Origin: Puccinellia tenuiflora
Lineage: Eukaryota > Streptophyta > Magnoliopsida > Poales > Poaceae
Assembly (NCBI GenBank): GCA_012064385.1
Contig: QRDG01000241.1
Coordinates: 229,312 to 293,311, forward strand
Reading direction: 5' to 3'
Length of the DNA stretch: 64,000 bases
A program made the position numbers and the translations under genes. Below are positions 25,006 through 36,703 of this stretch, piece by piece (the stretch's first letter is position 1; every line of letters starts with the position of its first letter). Under the pieces are notes generated by a model. The model was not told the origin of the DNA and searched no databases. It saw only the letters and a program-made list of their open reading frames with translations.

Positions 25006-26082
25006 AAGAGTGGTCAGTGCCAGCCTGCTGGGACGGGCCCGTTTAGTTGGGGCAGCCAGTCAAACAGTGAGTTTAATAAAGGTTTTGGCCGCAGGCGGAT
25101 CAATCAGTTGATAGAGCTGAGGCCTGAGAGGATATGGCACATACCAGCTCTAAATGCCAAGACAAGATGCACGGCCGAAATCCACCTTCTTTCATCTCCC
25201 AGCCTTTATTGTTGATCGCTGCTCTGCATGCCAGGCACTGCAGTTTCATCTACCTCCATATCGACAGGGATCGCTGCTGCAGCGACGGCCGCCTGAGCGC
25301 GCGCGCAGGGGCACTGTGGTCTCTGGACGGTGCCATCGCTGACAGACACCGCTCCGGCTCCGGCTGCGGCTGCAGCTGCGCTGGTGCGGCGTGGAGGGCG
25401 GGTGCGGTTTTTCCACCCAGTCGTGGAGGTCCCCGGCCTATCCTGGCCATCCATCGTTCGACATCCGAGATAAGGGGTGTGCCTATTGACTCCATCGCTC
25501 TGGTCCATCAAAATGTTCTTATACTTAATGGCTCCCATTAGGGACCGCGCCCCTTTACATGTGCGTGACCTAGCCGAGTCGATGAGATTGACTTCACTCC
25601 CTCACTTGGCGCCGCCGACACTCCACTGCACTCCCTCGCTCGGCAACGGCGCCGCCGCCGCTTTCACCTCACGCCCTCGCTTGCTCGCCGCCGCCGCCGC
25701 CGCCGCCGTCTCACTTCACAGCTCCTACCCAGCGTCTCTCATCTTTTCCCGCGCCTTGCTCCTACCCGCCATGGACGGAATGGAATCCTACACCGAGCTC
25801 CTCGCCAGCGTCGGTGTTTCCGGATTCATGCAGTTAGGCCCGAAAAAACTCTCGCGACCCCGCTTCCCCCATCGCACTGTTGCTTCTTCTCGCGACCTCG
25901 GGTGTTGGCAGCAGCACGCTTGGATCTGGTGGATCTGAGCAAGTGAGCATGCTTTCGATGAAATTTCAAGTTCCAGGTAACATTGTAAAATTAAAATAAT
26001 TTTCGCTCGGTCCACGGATCCAGATCTTAATTTACGCATCTTCCTCTCCATCTCAGTTATTTTTTTTAGATAAAAGGCATTT
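25006..26082. other. GC-rich region without a supported gene
   Basis: A (CCG)n run at about 25,686-25,710 and an open frame to 25,938 (MDGMESYTELLASVGVSGF...) could be taken for a first exon, with a possible GT donor nearby. I see no domain and no convincing downstream exon. It may be a gene fragment carried by a transposon. Confidence 0.3.
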
Positions 26083-26176
26083 CTCCATCTCAGCTGTGAG
26101 TCAAGCTGTTCATCGGATTCATCCCATCTCTCCGTCTCAGCTATGGGTCAAGCTGTTCGTCAGATTCATCCCATCT
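26083..26176. repeat. Two copies of a 47-bp tandem repeat
   Basis: Each copy runs ctcc-tctcagct-tg-gtcaagctgttc then ggattcatcccatct, with a few mismatches between copies. Confidence 0.8.
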
Positions 26177-28245
26177 CGAGGAAGAAGATGACGTGGTCAT
26201 GTGGAGGAGGCGTCCGGCCGCGATGCAGCAGCGGATTCGGTCGAACAGTACACCGCTGCTTGTGACATATCGCTGAGGAGATGCAAAAGGAAGCTGCTGC
26301 CGAGGCGTCGAAATTATTCTTCCCTACAGAAAATTCTTCCTACCTGAAACGGTTAGTAAGAAAAAAAATTAGATTCATTTGTTTTCTGTTTCGACTAGAT
26401 TCAGCATTCAATCCACCACTTCAGTTTATCTTTTCAGTATGCACTTTAAAAAATGGAATCGTTTTCTGTTCCAACTAGATTCATTTGCTTTTGTTCCCTG
26501 TAAAAAATGGAATCGTTTTGCTAGATAAAATTATTGTGACGCCATGTTACCTTTTCATTCTGTACTGAAAACTTGCCAGGAAAATCAGTACCTCCGAGAA
26601 AATAAAATCTGAATTTTTAGTCCAGAAACGTACATCACTACATCACTATTCAAGTCAAGTCAAGTAATTTTGTGTCTTAGCTGACGAGAAGATCTCTCCC
26701 TTCCAGCTATATATATGTTCCCTATGAATTTACTATGTTGGACAACCATATGGTTATTTTGTACTCATTGCTTCCTGCCAGACTCATTGTTGGATCGGAA
26801 CTATTTAGGCTTGTTTAGCGTATCTATGTTGTCCTCTTTTGGTTTCAGTTTACAAAGCTGGTATCCTATGAGGGGTGCCGCCAAAATGAGTTTTTTCCTG
26901 TTTTCTGAAAGCATACTTGTGTCCATGAAACATTAAATTTGTCTTTTGTCCCAAAATGTTCTGTTGTCAGGGCAAGTAGTGTTCCTCTTTGGGCACTCAT
27001 ACATGCCATGGTTCTTCAGATCAGAAATGTGGGCAAGAGTTGTCGCATGAACAGAATGATTACCCCAAAGTGTTTCACGGCAGGGATGATTGGAAAACAG
27101 AGGGGGAGATGGTTTGTCCGGATTCAGTAATCAGAATTCATAGTGCCCTAGCGGGATGCTGCTTATACAGAAAATCGAATTTTTACTAGGTATGCCCAAG
27201 GGAATACTAGCATTGAAAGTGTTCTGCAGAACAAAGCTAGTTCAACACACATTTCTCCAGATACAGTAATGAGAAAGAATGTGATATGGGCAAGAGGTCT
27301 TATCCTAAAATGTTCCACAGGCCTGATGATTATCCCAAAGTGTTCCACATGCAGGATGATTATCCCAAAGTGTTCCATTGGCAGGATGATAAAAAAAAGG
27401 AATGTTCCTGCGTTGCTCTGTTTAGTTAAATTTACGAAATTGACTTCCTATTAGAGCGGCGACAGATGGGGTTGTAGACCAGCTAAAACACTAACATTGA
27501 CACTGGCACCAGAAACAGATGATATCTACGGTTAGGGCAAGTAGCGACCGTCTTGGGGCTTTATTCAAACCCCAAAATGTTCCTGCATACTAGACCGTAT
27601 AAACCGTTGTGGTGATATAAGCACCTAAAAGAAGAAACTGTGGCACTGGCAAGAGCGCACTCACACCTGAAAACATTGATTCCCCTAATCTCCCTGTCTC
27701 TAAAACACCTGAATACATTGGTACCTAATGTAGTTTTCATCTTTGGAATTGCAGCTAATATGTGAAATGCTTCTTCAATCTGGACCAGAAAACAGAAGCC
27801 TCCATGGGTTTTGTTGCCCGAATGAATTAATTGCCTTGCATTTGAGGCCTAAAGAAACACCATTGAACTGTCGGAAAAAATACACATATGGATACACAGC
27901 ACGACCATAATGTTATATGGCGAAGACACATCACCAGAACGGTTAAATGGCGAGAACATAACTACTGATATGTGCTAACCCAAAGTGTTCCACATGTAGA
28001 AGGATTCGTAAAAATATATGCGTGCATAGGAAACTTAGTTTGTCTAGATTGAAACATTCTGGAAAACATAGTGTCTTAGACAGATACTGCATTGCCAAGA
28101 AAACTCATGAAATGAGTTCAACAGAAGGCAAAAGATAATAGCCAATGCGTGGGTCAAACAGAAAAAACATAAACACACATTCTCAATCTCGATTGGCATC
28201 ATCTTGTACAGCATGTTTTCTCTGAATGTGTTGATCGCTTCCATG
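26177..28245. other. Intergenic sequence with a degenerate 30-bp repeat
   Basis: No gene is supported. The clearest repeat is gatgattatcccaaagtgtt at 27,325 and 27,355 (30-bp period), with decayed relatives around 27,058 and 27,977. Confidence 0.45.
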
Positions 28246-29000
28246 CACACAAAAAACAGGTTGATCCTGATGATGGCGGGGGCATGGGAAGTTAGCGGAG
28301 AACATGGTCAGCGAAGCTTCGAATTGAAGCAGTGGCGGTGCTGTTTGAAGATGGTGATTCTTCTTCGGACGTGGTTACCAAGCTGTCGTCGAGGAAGATG
28401 ATGAGGTGCTGATTTTCGACTGGGCTGAAGAAGCTCACGAGTTCTAAAATCTATACTCTCGGGTGTCATTCTGGTTTTTTAGAGCGAGAACGGTGATTTC
28501 GGCTGCGAAGCACGTGACGGTTAGTGTTGGCTTGCATTACCAAGTCGATGCTCGCTCTAGGGTGCTGTCAACCAGGTCATCGTTCTAATTTTGCAAGTCG
28601 AGTTAGTCTTTTTTATCCGGTGCTGAACATTTTAAAGTTGATCAGTAGCTCAAGCTATTCAAATGAGTGCTCTTTTCTAACTTTGCTTCCATCCACACAA
28701 AAAACAGGTTGATCCTGATGATGGCGGGGACGCGAGAAGTTAGCGGAGAACATGGTCGGTGGGGGGCTTTGGAATTGAAGCATTGTGGGTGACGTTTGAA
28801 GATGGTGATTCTTCTTCGGATGCTAGTTACAAGTCGTCGCGAGGAAGTCGACGACGAGGTGTTGATTTTCGACTCGGCCGAAGAAGCTCACGAGTTCTAG
28901 ACTCTGTACTCTTTGAGTTTTATTCTGTTTCTTAGAGCGAGCGGTGATTCCGGCTACGAAGCAGACACCGAAGTTAGTGTTGGCTTGCTCTAGGGGCGGT
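28246..29000. repeat. Direct duplication of about 310 bp, period 448 bp
   Basis: The blocks from 28,246 and 28,694 both begin cacacaaaaaacaggttgat and continue through gttagcggagaacatggtc, gatggtgattcttcttcgga, gaagctcacgagttcta and gttagtgttggcttgc. The frames inside are broken, so any former coding sequence is lost. Origin unknown, perhaps a transposon remnant. Confidence 0.75.
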
Positions 29001-29786
29001 CGACCAGGACAAAGACCAGGACAACGATGATAACCCGGTTCAAATTGTGAGGACCAAAAGACTACAATTTAGAATATCCTTTTTATTTGAAGACTCTGTA
29101 ATTTGGGTTGAACTAGCTGTAGTAAGACAATCTTCATGCAATGGTGGACTTTGTTATTTGAACATCTTGAACGAGCTTTATATTAATCCTTGCCTGTTTT
29201 CGTACATGTTATTTGAATTGTCTTTGTGGTCAATTCATACTGTTTGGCGAACATAACTGAGTCGCTTGCTGTCGGTTCATGTGTTTTTGCAAGTTTTGCC
29301 GATTCTCCTTCCACAACCTGGACATGTGCATTTTCGTTGCTCATATACAGATTAGATGTACAAGTGCAGTTTGGATACAGATGTACTGCAACCTGTTCTG
29401 GGTAAGATTCAAACGTCCTGGACAGCATGTGCGTGTAGAATCGATAGATGTACTCGGCATCAAATGCTGATATTGAAAGATAAAAGTTTGAATTTTATTA
29501 AATACACCTTAATTCACTTATTTCATATCTAGCAGAACACCAAAAATTTGGATCTTCATTTAGAATCTGGACCAGGAACATCATGAAACAGAAAATTTAT
29601 GCACAATGGATCAATTAGTACAGATTTGTACTAAATTTATGCGCGATACATAAACATTACAATCTGCTTTGCATCTGGGGAAAAAATGTACCAATTAAAA
29701 ATCTACACAAATAATTGACAGCAATACATGTCCATGTAGAGGAAAGGATTCATAGAAAAAACAAAGAGTCTGTAAGAAAAAAAGAA
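29001..29786. other. Unassigned intergenic sequence
   Basis: No gene or strong repeat seen. Confidence 0.35.
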
Positions 29787-29819
29787 TCAAGAACGGGTCT
29801 GGAGTTCCCGTCGGCCGGC

Positions 29820-30130
29820 GGCGGCGCGCCCAGCACGCTGAGCACGCGCATGGATGCTGCACGTGCTGGTCGTGCGACGGAGGGCAGCGGAGCGTCCGAC
29901 AAGCTGAGCACGCTCATGGATGTTGCAAGCGTTGGTCGTGCGACGGACGGCGGCGGCCGGCACGCCGAGCACGCGCATGGATGTTGCACGGACGGGGGCG
30001 CCCGGCACAATGAACACGCCAATGGATGGTGCGTGTGCTGGCCGTGAGCGGACGCCGGCGGCCGGCACGCAGATGGATGCCACATGTGCTGCCCGTGCGC
30101 GGACGGCAGGGGCCGGCACTCCGAGCACGT
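29820..30130. repeat. GC-rich minisatellite, about 60-66-bp unit
   Basis: Roughly five imperfect units with the core agcacgcgcatggatg then tgcacgtgctggtcgtgcg and ggacggcggcggccggcac. Two units keep a 66-base period, so one plus-strand frame shows a 22-residue repeat (LSTRMDAARAGRATEGSG, LSTLMDVASVGRATDGGG). The frame does not extend into a recognisable protein, so I call it a repeat rather than a gene. Confidence 0.7.
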
Positions 30131-30839
30131 TGGTGAGGTCGATCCGGCGTCATCTGCCCCGTGGTCAATCACCCAAGCATCAGCATCTCCCAGGACAACA
30201 AGAACACGAACATAATTCCATCTCATCAACGAAAAAAATCACGAAAAAAAATCAGTGGACAACAAGAACCAGTGGCTATATCCAGATCTGACCAAAGGAA
30301 TCGAGACATGAGAAATCCAACCAAATTACATCTAAATCCAAACGGCGTGGAGCTGGCTTGGCACACCCGTCCGACGAGCACACCAAAGGGTCCGACTGCT
30401 TCCACGCAGCCAGCGAGGCTGTGGCGAGAGGACTCAGATCGGCAGCTGCTGTGGCGAGAGGATCCGCACGACATGGCTACCCCGAAGAATCGATGGAGGG
30501 AGACGGGAAGAATCGATGGCGGCGCGGAGAAGGGATGGAGAATGGCTAGAGGAAGGGGAAAGGGAAGGAGACACCCGGGTACATCAGTGGTGGGCCCGGC
30601 GGCGACTCGTGCGTGTGAGTTAGGCAGTTAAAAAAATTAAAATGCCAGGCAGGATCGGTTCCCTTTCTACTAATCTCGCAGTGGAGCGGACGAGTGCACG
30701 CGCCCTGTAAGAGAGGCCGGGAATCTCCAAAGCAATGGACGATGAGGATAGGGCGGGGACGTCCACGACTGGACGGAATGTACATTTCGCGGCGTGGAGG
30801 CAAAACATGGTACGTAGCCCGAAGTGCATGGGGGCACAG
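30131..30839. other. Unassigned sequence before the LINE
   Basis: Open frames of up to 156 codons have no recognisable domain or promoter. No gene supported. Confidence 0.35.
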
Positions 30840-30853
30840 TATGAGGGCTAGAT

Positions 30854-33544
30854 TTTTTTTTATAAAGGGAGCCTTTATTACTTAAAAGTTTAAATATTAC
30901 ATCTGAACTCTGTATAATTAGGATGTACACAGCCAAAAGTCATCAACAAATAAAATAAAACAAGGCGAATTACATACCAGAATAAAAAATTGTAAACACG
31001 ACTATGGAGGTGGAGGGCCGATCCGCAAATTATGCTGCCATCCATGTTGCGATAAAAAGTCTCTCGTCGTTCCCTCCAGACTTGTACACACCTCCGTAAA
31101 AAGGTCGCGATGCTCCACACGTTGCAACGGAGAGCACAAACGAAGAGTAGCAGTAGTCCTGTAGATCACCTGTATGAGAGACGAATTCTTATCATTAAAA
31201 ACCTTGTTATTTCTACGCAATCAAAGCGACCATATAACAGCTAGCGCTCCCACCCTAATAAGTCGTTTAAGCCTATTGTCCACACCATTCAGCCAATTAC
31301 CAAAAATATTAGCAATGCTACGTGATGGAAATAGGTTAGAAACCTATCTGGATGATTGACCATATAGAACTCGCAAATCTACACTCGAAGAATAAGTGCT
31401 TAATAGTCTCGTCCTTGTGACAGAAGATACACTTTTTACTCCCATGCCAATCGGGTTTCGCAAGATTATCTTTAGTTAGAATTACCCCACGACGAAGATA
31501 TCAAGCAAAATTTTTATTCTTAAGTGGGATCCTTATCTTCCAAATTTTGTGGTTATTATCCACAGGCAAATCTAGCTGTATGAGAGCTTTATACATAGAG
31601 TCCACTGAGAATTTACCATTAACATGTAAATTCCATCGAAACTCGTTGGTCCCCTCCATGAGATTAACTACAGCCAAACGTTGTAGCAACTCATTCCAGG
31701 ATGCTAACCTGGGACCCACAAGATCTCTTCGGAACGTCACATTGGGCGGAGAATTCTCCGAGAGTATCGCTCTTATGACGACCAAGGACAATATTATATA
31801 AAGCTGGATATTGTTCTCGGAGTGTGGTGTTGCCTAACCATTTATCCTCCAGAATCTTATCTCCGAACCATCCTTAATGGAAAAAGAACCATATGGAAGA
31901 AGAACTTCTTCGTCGCCATTAGGCCAGCCCAGAAGTGTGAATCACCGGCTTTCCAAGCAACCTGTGATAACGCTTTTGAACCAATATACTTTCTCCGTAG
32001 GAGAGTTTGCCATACCCCATCTTCAGTCAGTAGTTTAAACAACCACTTACCGAGGAGAGCTCTATTCTTGACCTCTAAGTCATGAATACCCAGCCCTCCT
32101 GATCCTTGGGACGGCAAACTACGTTCCATTTAGCCAGTCTATATTTCTTTTTCTCACTATCCCCTTGCCAAAAGAATCTTGATCGAAAATAATCTAATCG
32201 ATGCAGAACTCCTTTGGGCAGTTGGAAGAAGGAAATCATATACAGTACCATGTTAGTGAGCACTGAGTTTATGAGGACCAATCTTCCCCTAAGAGATAAC
32301 AATTTTCCTTTCCAGCTACTCAATCTCTTCTGTAGCCGTTCCTCCACAATTTTCCATTGAGCTATTGTAAGCCTTCTGAAGTGAATCGGAATGCCCAAAT
32401 AGCTAATTGGAAAATGACATTGCCCACAGCCGAATAACCCAGCATATGGGGCAGCGTCATCCAGTGCCTCGCCAAAACAAAACAATTCACTCTTATGGAA
32501 ATTAATCTTGAGACCAGAAAGTTGCTCGAACGCTGATAAAATTAATTTCAGGTTTCTCGCTTTTTCCAAGTCGTGTTCCATAAAGAGGATTGTATCGTCG
32601 GCATATTGAAGGATAGATAACCCCCCATCCACAAGATGGGGAACTACACCTTCAATTTGGCCATCTATTTTCGCACGTTCTATGATTATGGCCAACATAT
32701 CAGCAACTATATTAAATAGAATTGGTGATAATGGGTCGCCTTGTCGTAATCCCTTCCTGGTTTGAAAGTATCAGCCAACATTGTCATTGACTTTGATGGC
32801 AACACTACCGCCAGAAACGAAATTATGAATCATAGCCCGCCACTCATCAGAAAAACCTTTTATTCTAAGTGTCTGCTGAAGGAAATACCACTTGACTTTA
32901 TCATAGGCCTTTTCGAAGTCAATTTTCAAAATCACTCCGTTCAGTTTTTTTCCGATGCATCTCATGAACCGTTTCATGCAAAATGACAACTCCATCAAGA
33001 ATGTTGCGACCTTGCATAAAAGCCGTCTGAGTCGGACGCACAACATGATCAGCCACCGAATTAAGTCTAAGTGTTATGGCTTTTGTAAATTTTTTGAAGC
33101 TAACGTTAAGAAGACAGATCGGCCTATACTGTTGGATCCGTTCTGCTTCATTAACCTTAGGTAACAAAATTATCTCACCGAAGTTTAGACGAAAAATCTC
33201 GAGTTGTCCAGAGTGAAGAACTCCAAACAACTCGAGCAAGTCCGATTTGACTAATTCCCAGAAGCTCTGATAGAACTCAGCTGGGAACCCATCCGGACCC
33301 GGGGCCTTGTTGTGTTCCATTTGGAAGATTGCCTGCTTAACTTCCTCCTCAGAAAAAGGGGCAGTAAGGTGGGCATTCTCCGCATCGGTCACTTGAGCGA
33401 TATCATCTATTCGGCTTTCGTCCATGGAGAAATTACCCTCCTCAGGCTCACCAAATAGGCCTTTATAATACTTTGTGATATAGGATTTTAGATGCTCATG
33501 CCCTTCAATCACGCCTTCATCTTGAGAAAGAGAATGGATACATC
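30854..33544 (-). mobile_element. 5'-truncated LINE (2,691 bp) with perfect 14-bp TSD
   Basis: The target duplication tatagagg-type sequence is exactly TATGAGGGCTAGAT at 30,840-30,853 and 33,545-33,558. The T run at the left is the 3' A tail of a minus-strand insertion. Minus-strand frames give, in order, ORF2 parts: NKAPGPDGFPAEFYQSFW, LNSVADHVVRPTQTAFMQGR, VILKIDFEKAYDKVKW, LSILQYADDTILFMEHDL (the catalytic YADD), then GGLGIHDLEVKNRALLGKWL and a C-terminal zinc-binding region. A few frameshifts break it. The endonuclease and ORF1 are missing because the 5' end is truncated. Confidence 0.95.
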
Positions 33545-33558
33545 TATGAGGGCTAGAT

Positions 33559-34538
33559 ACATACGGAGTGATTGTAATTCGGGATGAGGCCTCGTCCTCC
33601 ATCGGGATGTCTGACGTCTGGCCTGCGGAGATCCATATATGTATAGGGTGTGTTTGGTTGGTCGTATTTCTTGGGAAGAGGCTGAATGAATGTAAAAATG
33701 GTCTCTTGGTTGGTTGCACGAGAGATTAACTCATGCGCGCATGAAATTTAAAACACCTAAAAAGTCACGCCCGTTTCGACCGTTTAGAGCCAGGTCAAGA
33801 AGACATCTGGCGACGGGGGAGTGTGTTGGAAGCCTGGAATGCATCGATAGAGATGGCGGGAGGCGAAATATTGGTGTCGCGGCATGACACGAAAGCTGGC
33901 CTCACCGGCCATCCTGTTTAGTCCGGCCGTCACCTTGACCCGAAGGACAAATCCCATGTTTCAGCATCTGCGGAGATAAACGACTTAGATATGCGGCACA
34001 CAAAGGCGGCGATGGTGGCATCGGTAGCGACGAGAACCAAGATCTCTGACGGCTGGACCAAAATCTACCTATCGGCCAACTAGTCTGTGACACTGGCAGA
34101 TTTTACCTTTACTTGTGCACTTTGATTTTGATAGTACGGATGAATGACACCTATCATTCATGCATCAACACTCGCAGTTGTGATGCATACCTCACTCATG
34201 TTAGTCCATGATAGAGTAGTTCGTCACAATTACATACCATTCACATTTAAGGTGAGCAAATCGGATTTCTTAGTTCATGGCATGGCATTTATTTTCTGTG
34301 AAACGTAAGATTTTCTTTAAGTCACATAGAATTATATTGGTGCAATTAATGGTATTCATGTGACTGTTACAGTGTCGAGGCCACAGTATGTTGCATATAG
34401 GAGTACAAAAACACTACACCAGACAGAATGTGCTTGCTGCTGTTGATTTCGATGTATGAAATTTACATATTTGCTAGCTGGTTGGGAAGGATCAACCCAT
34501 GATACAAACATTCTTGTTGACGAGATTCATCCATCCGA
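33559..34538. other. Unassigned sequence with a MITE-like edge
   Basis: No gene seen. Near 33,650 gggtgtgtttggttgg resembles the tip of Tourist-type MITEs but no partner end was found. Confidence 0.35.
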
Positions 34539-34890
34539 TTGATCAATATTCTAGATGGAAAATTCTACCTAGATAATGCAGGATATGCTTGTCGTTCTAG
34601 TGTTCTTACACCCTTCAGGAGTACCAAGTACGACCTTAACGCGTTCTCTACAAAGCACTACTATAACAGTGACAAGAAATTGTTCAATGTGAGACACTCC
34701 ACCCTTAGAGTTATGTTTGAGGGGCATTTGTTGTTTTCAATAACGGATTTAAGATTCTTGATCAGAAATTATTCCACCTTTTCGCCATCCAAGTTAAGCT
34801 TGTTCTTGAATGTTGCATTCTTTATAATTGGATTCTATGGTTTGGTGTTGATGAGTTCGTCCTGTACAAGAGTGATGTGACATTAAACCT
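34539..34890 (+). pseudogene. Fragment of a Harbinger DDE transposase
   Basis: The frame reads GKFYLDNAGYACRSSVLTPF, then FSTKHYYNSDKKLFNVRHS and LRVMFE. It matches the last part of the DDE_Tnp_4 domain, with the D-A-G-Y block, an L-F-N-x-R-H-S/A block and an R-x-x-x-E block carrying the final acid. A frameshift then moves the similarity to another frame (FKILDQKLFHLF, VKLVLECCILYNWIL). No termini were found, so it is an isolated relic. Confidence 0.75.
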
Positions 34891-35112
34891 TGGACGGCAC
34901 TAGGGCCATGATGTCGAAGCTCATAATAATGTCTTAGAAAAAAAAAAGAGAACATAGTATGCTGAGTCAATAATGACAGGTAGAGATACCACCAGAATCT
35001 AAAGAAGAAAGAAGAAAAAGAGAAAGAAGAGGATGGTCAATTTCCCCTTTGCCGCTACTGTATAACTATTCTTCTAAAACCATATGTCCGTTAAAACTAT
35101 CATTTGTTAGTA
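34891..35112. other. Unassigned intergenic sequence
   Basis: No feature supported. Confidence 0.3.
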
Positions 35113-35272
35113 CTCCCTCCGTATCGAAATGTAAGATGTTTTAGTATTTTTCTTTCCATCCGTATCTAGACATATTTTAGTGCAAGATTCATTTAAACCT
35201 TACACTAAAACATGTCTACATACACGTGAGACGAAAAAGGCTAAAACATCTTACATTTTGATACAGAGAGAG
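35113..35272. mobile_element. Stowaway-type MITE (160 bp)
   Basis: Left tip CTCCCTCCGTATCGAAATGT and right tip, read inward, CTCTCTCTGTATCAAAATGT, flanked by TA on both sides. The interior holds the usual inverted pattern of cereal Stowaway elements (taagatgttttagtattt versus ctaaaacatcttac). It is a non-autonomous Tc1/Mariner derivative. Confidence 0.92.
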
Positions 35273-35274
35273 TA

Positions 35275-36580
35275 GTTAGGAAAATCATGATGGATTTTTG
35301 TTGGTTTAGTAAATCAAATTAAACATCGGTAATTTGCTAGTTTATTACATGTATGTGTGGTGTAGTTATACGCCATAAACTGTTTGTGTTGTAATGTTTC
35401 GAGAACATATGAATCACATGTTTGCATCGCATTTTTTTTTTTTGCACAAGTAAGATGTGAACCGTAGCCCCTACACAGTGCACTTAGCCACTTACACAGG
35501 CGACACCCACACATAAGTTCAACGGGAAGGATGATCATTCCCGTAGCAGCCTGGGTAGTATACAAAGAGTCCAGCACCAACTTCTGAACCACAGTGCCCG
35601 ATAGACGGATCCAATTGAATTCTTGGTGATGGGTCATCATCATGCCCAGCCTGCCTGGACGAGAGAGGCGAGGCTCAGCGCTAGCCGCTCAGGGGGCTCT
35701 CGGATCATACGTATGAATCACGGGGCCGGAAGACATATTGTGCATCTTGCAGCAGAAATGGTGCCGGCTCCGAGCAAAATACAGCACCGGCACCGCCACG
35801 AAGTCCGCTTTGCAGTCCACGTCTCTTTCTAAGGATGTACGCGTTCAGGCACTCACACAGGACATCCGTCGTTTTATTGGAGTAATTTGCTTCTACTATC
35901 TTTGTCTCCGGTACAGTCATCCGAAGTTGTGGATTTTCTTGAACACACTTGTGTCTAGTCATCCGACCAGTCGGATTAATATATACTACGAGCTGCTATG
36001 TAATTAGGAATCTAAAAATTATTTAAACAAGCGAGCAAGCAGCTAATGTCCTTCTGTTAGAACTGGTTGAATATCTGGATAAATGTATACGCAATTTTTA
36101 ATTCGGCAAAGGAAATAGTACAGACATGCAATTAACTATGTAATTAACATTATCGACAATTCAAGTTTTATATGCATCGATCAGTTGATAATGTTCTTCA
36201 GATTTGGGGATCAAGCAAGATGATTATGTATGCTGGATCCAAGTCAGTTTACACGAGGCATCCGGTCAAGATCTACCGACCACAGTTCATTGGCGCTATC
36301 ATCCCTTTGGATTCATTAATTCTCTCCCACGCATAATCAAAAGGTTGAGCTTCCGAGATGCTTCTTGCTTGCAGGTAAATGCCTCGTGCAATGATTGCAC
36401 ATGTATCCTATGTGGTACGACTGCATATATAGAAGGGGTAAACAGATTACATTTGAGAGAAATGTCACACATTTTTTCAGTTCGATTAGCCAATTTCGGA
36501 AATCAGGGCTATTAAGGTATATCAGTGAGAACATGGACATTTTCAGTGTATAAATTGGCAGGCACGCTGTGTATAAAGAC
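35275..36580. other. Unassigned intergenic sequence
   Basis: No gene supported. Frames up to 109 codons lack domains. Confidence 0.35.
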
Positions 36581-36703
36581 AATGATGCATGAGAGGCTGT
36601 GGACATAGGACACGGACACAAAACTAGGATTAGGATAATCCGATAATGAAAGATGGCGAGATTGACAGCGGAGGCTCAAGACCACAGCCTCTCATGCATC
36701 ATT
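36581..36703. repeat. Perfect 22-bp inverted repeat with 79-bp loop
   Basis: The arm aatgatgcatgagaggctgt plus gg at 36,581-36,602 is the exact reverse complement of 36,682-36,703. A transcript would fold into a 22-bp perfect stem. Pairing does not extend beyond the arms. Confidence 0.85.

Noticed and set aside
25594..25938. Possible first exon beginning MDGMESYTEL
   Set aside because: A donor-like GT and an upstream (CCG)n run are suggestive, but no downstream exon or domain could be found.
33640..33790. Tourist-like tip gggtgtgtttggttgg
   Set aside because: No matching second end or target triplet was found, so an element cannot be defined.
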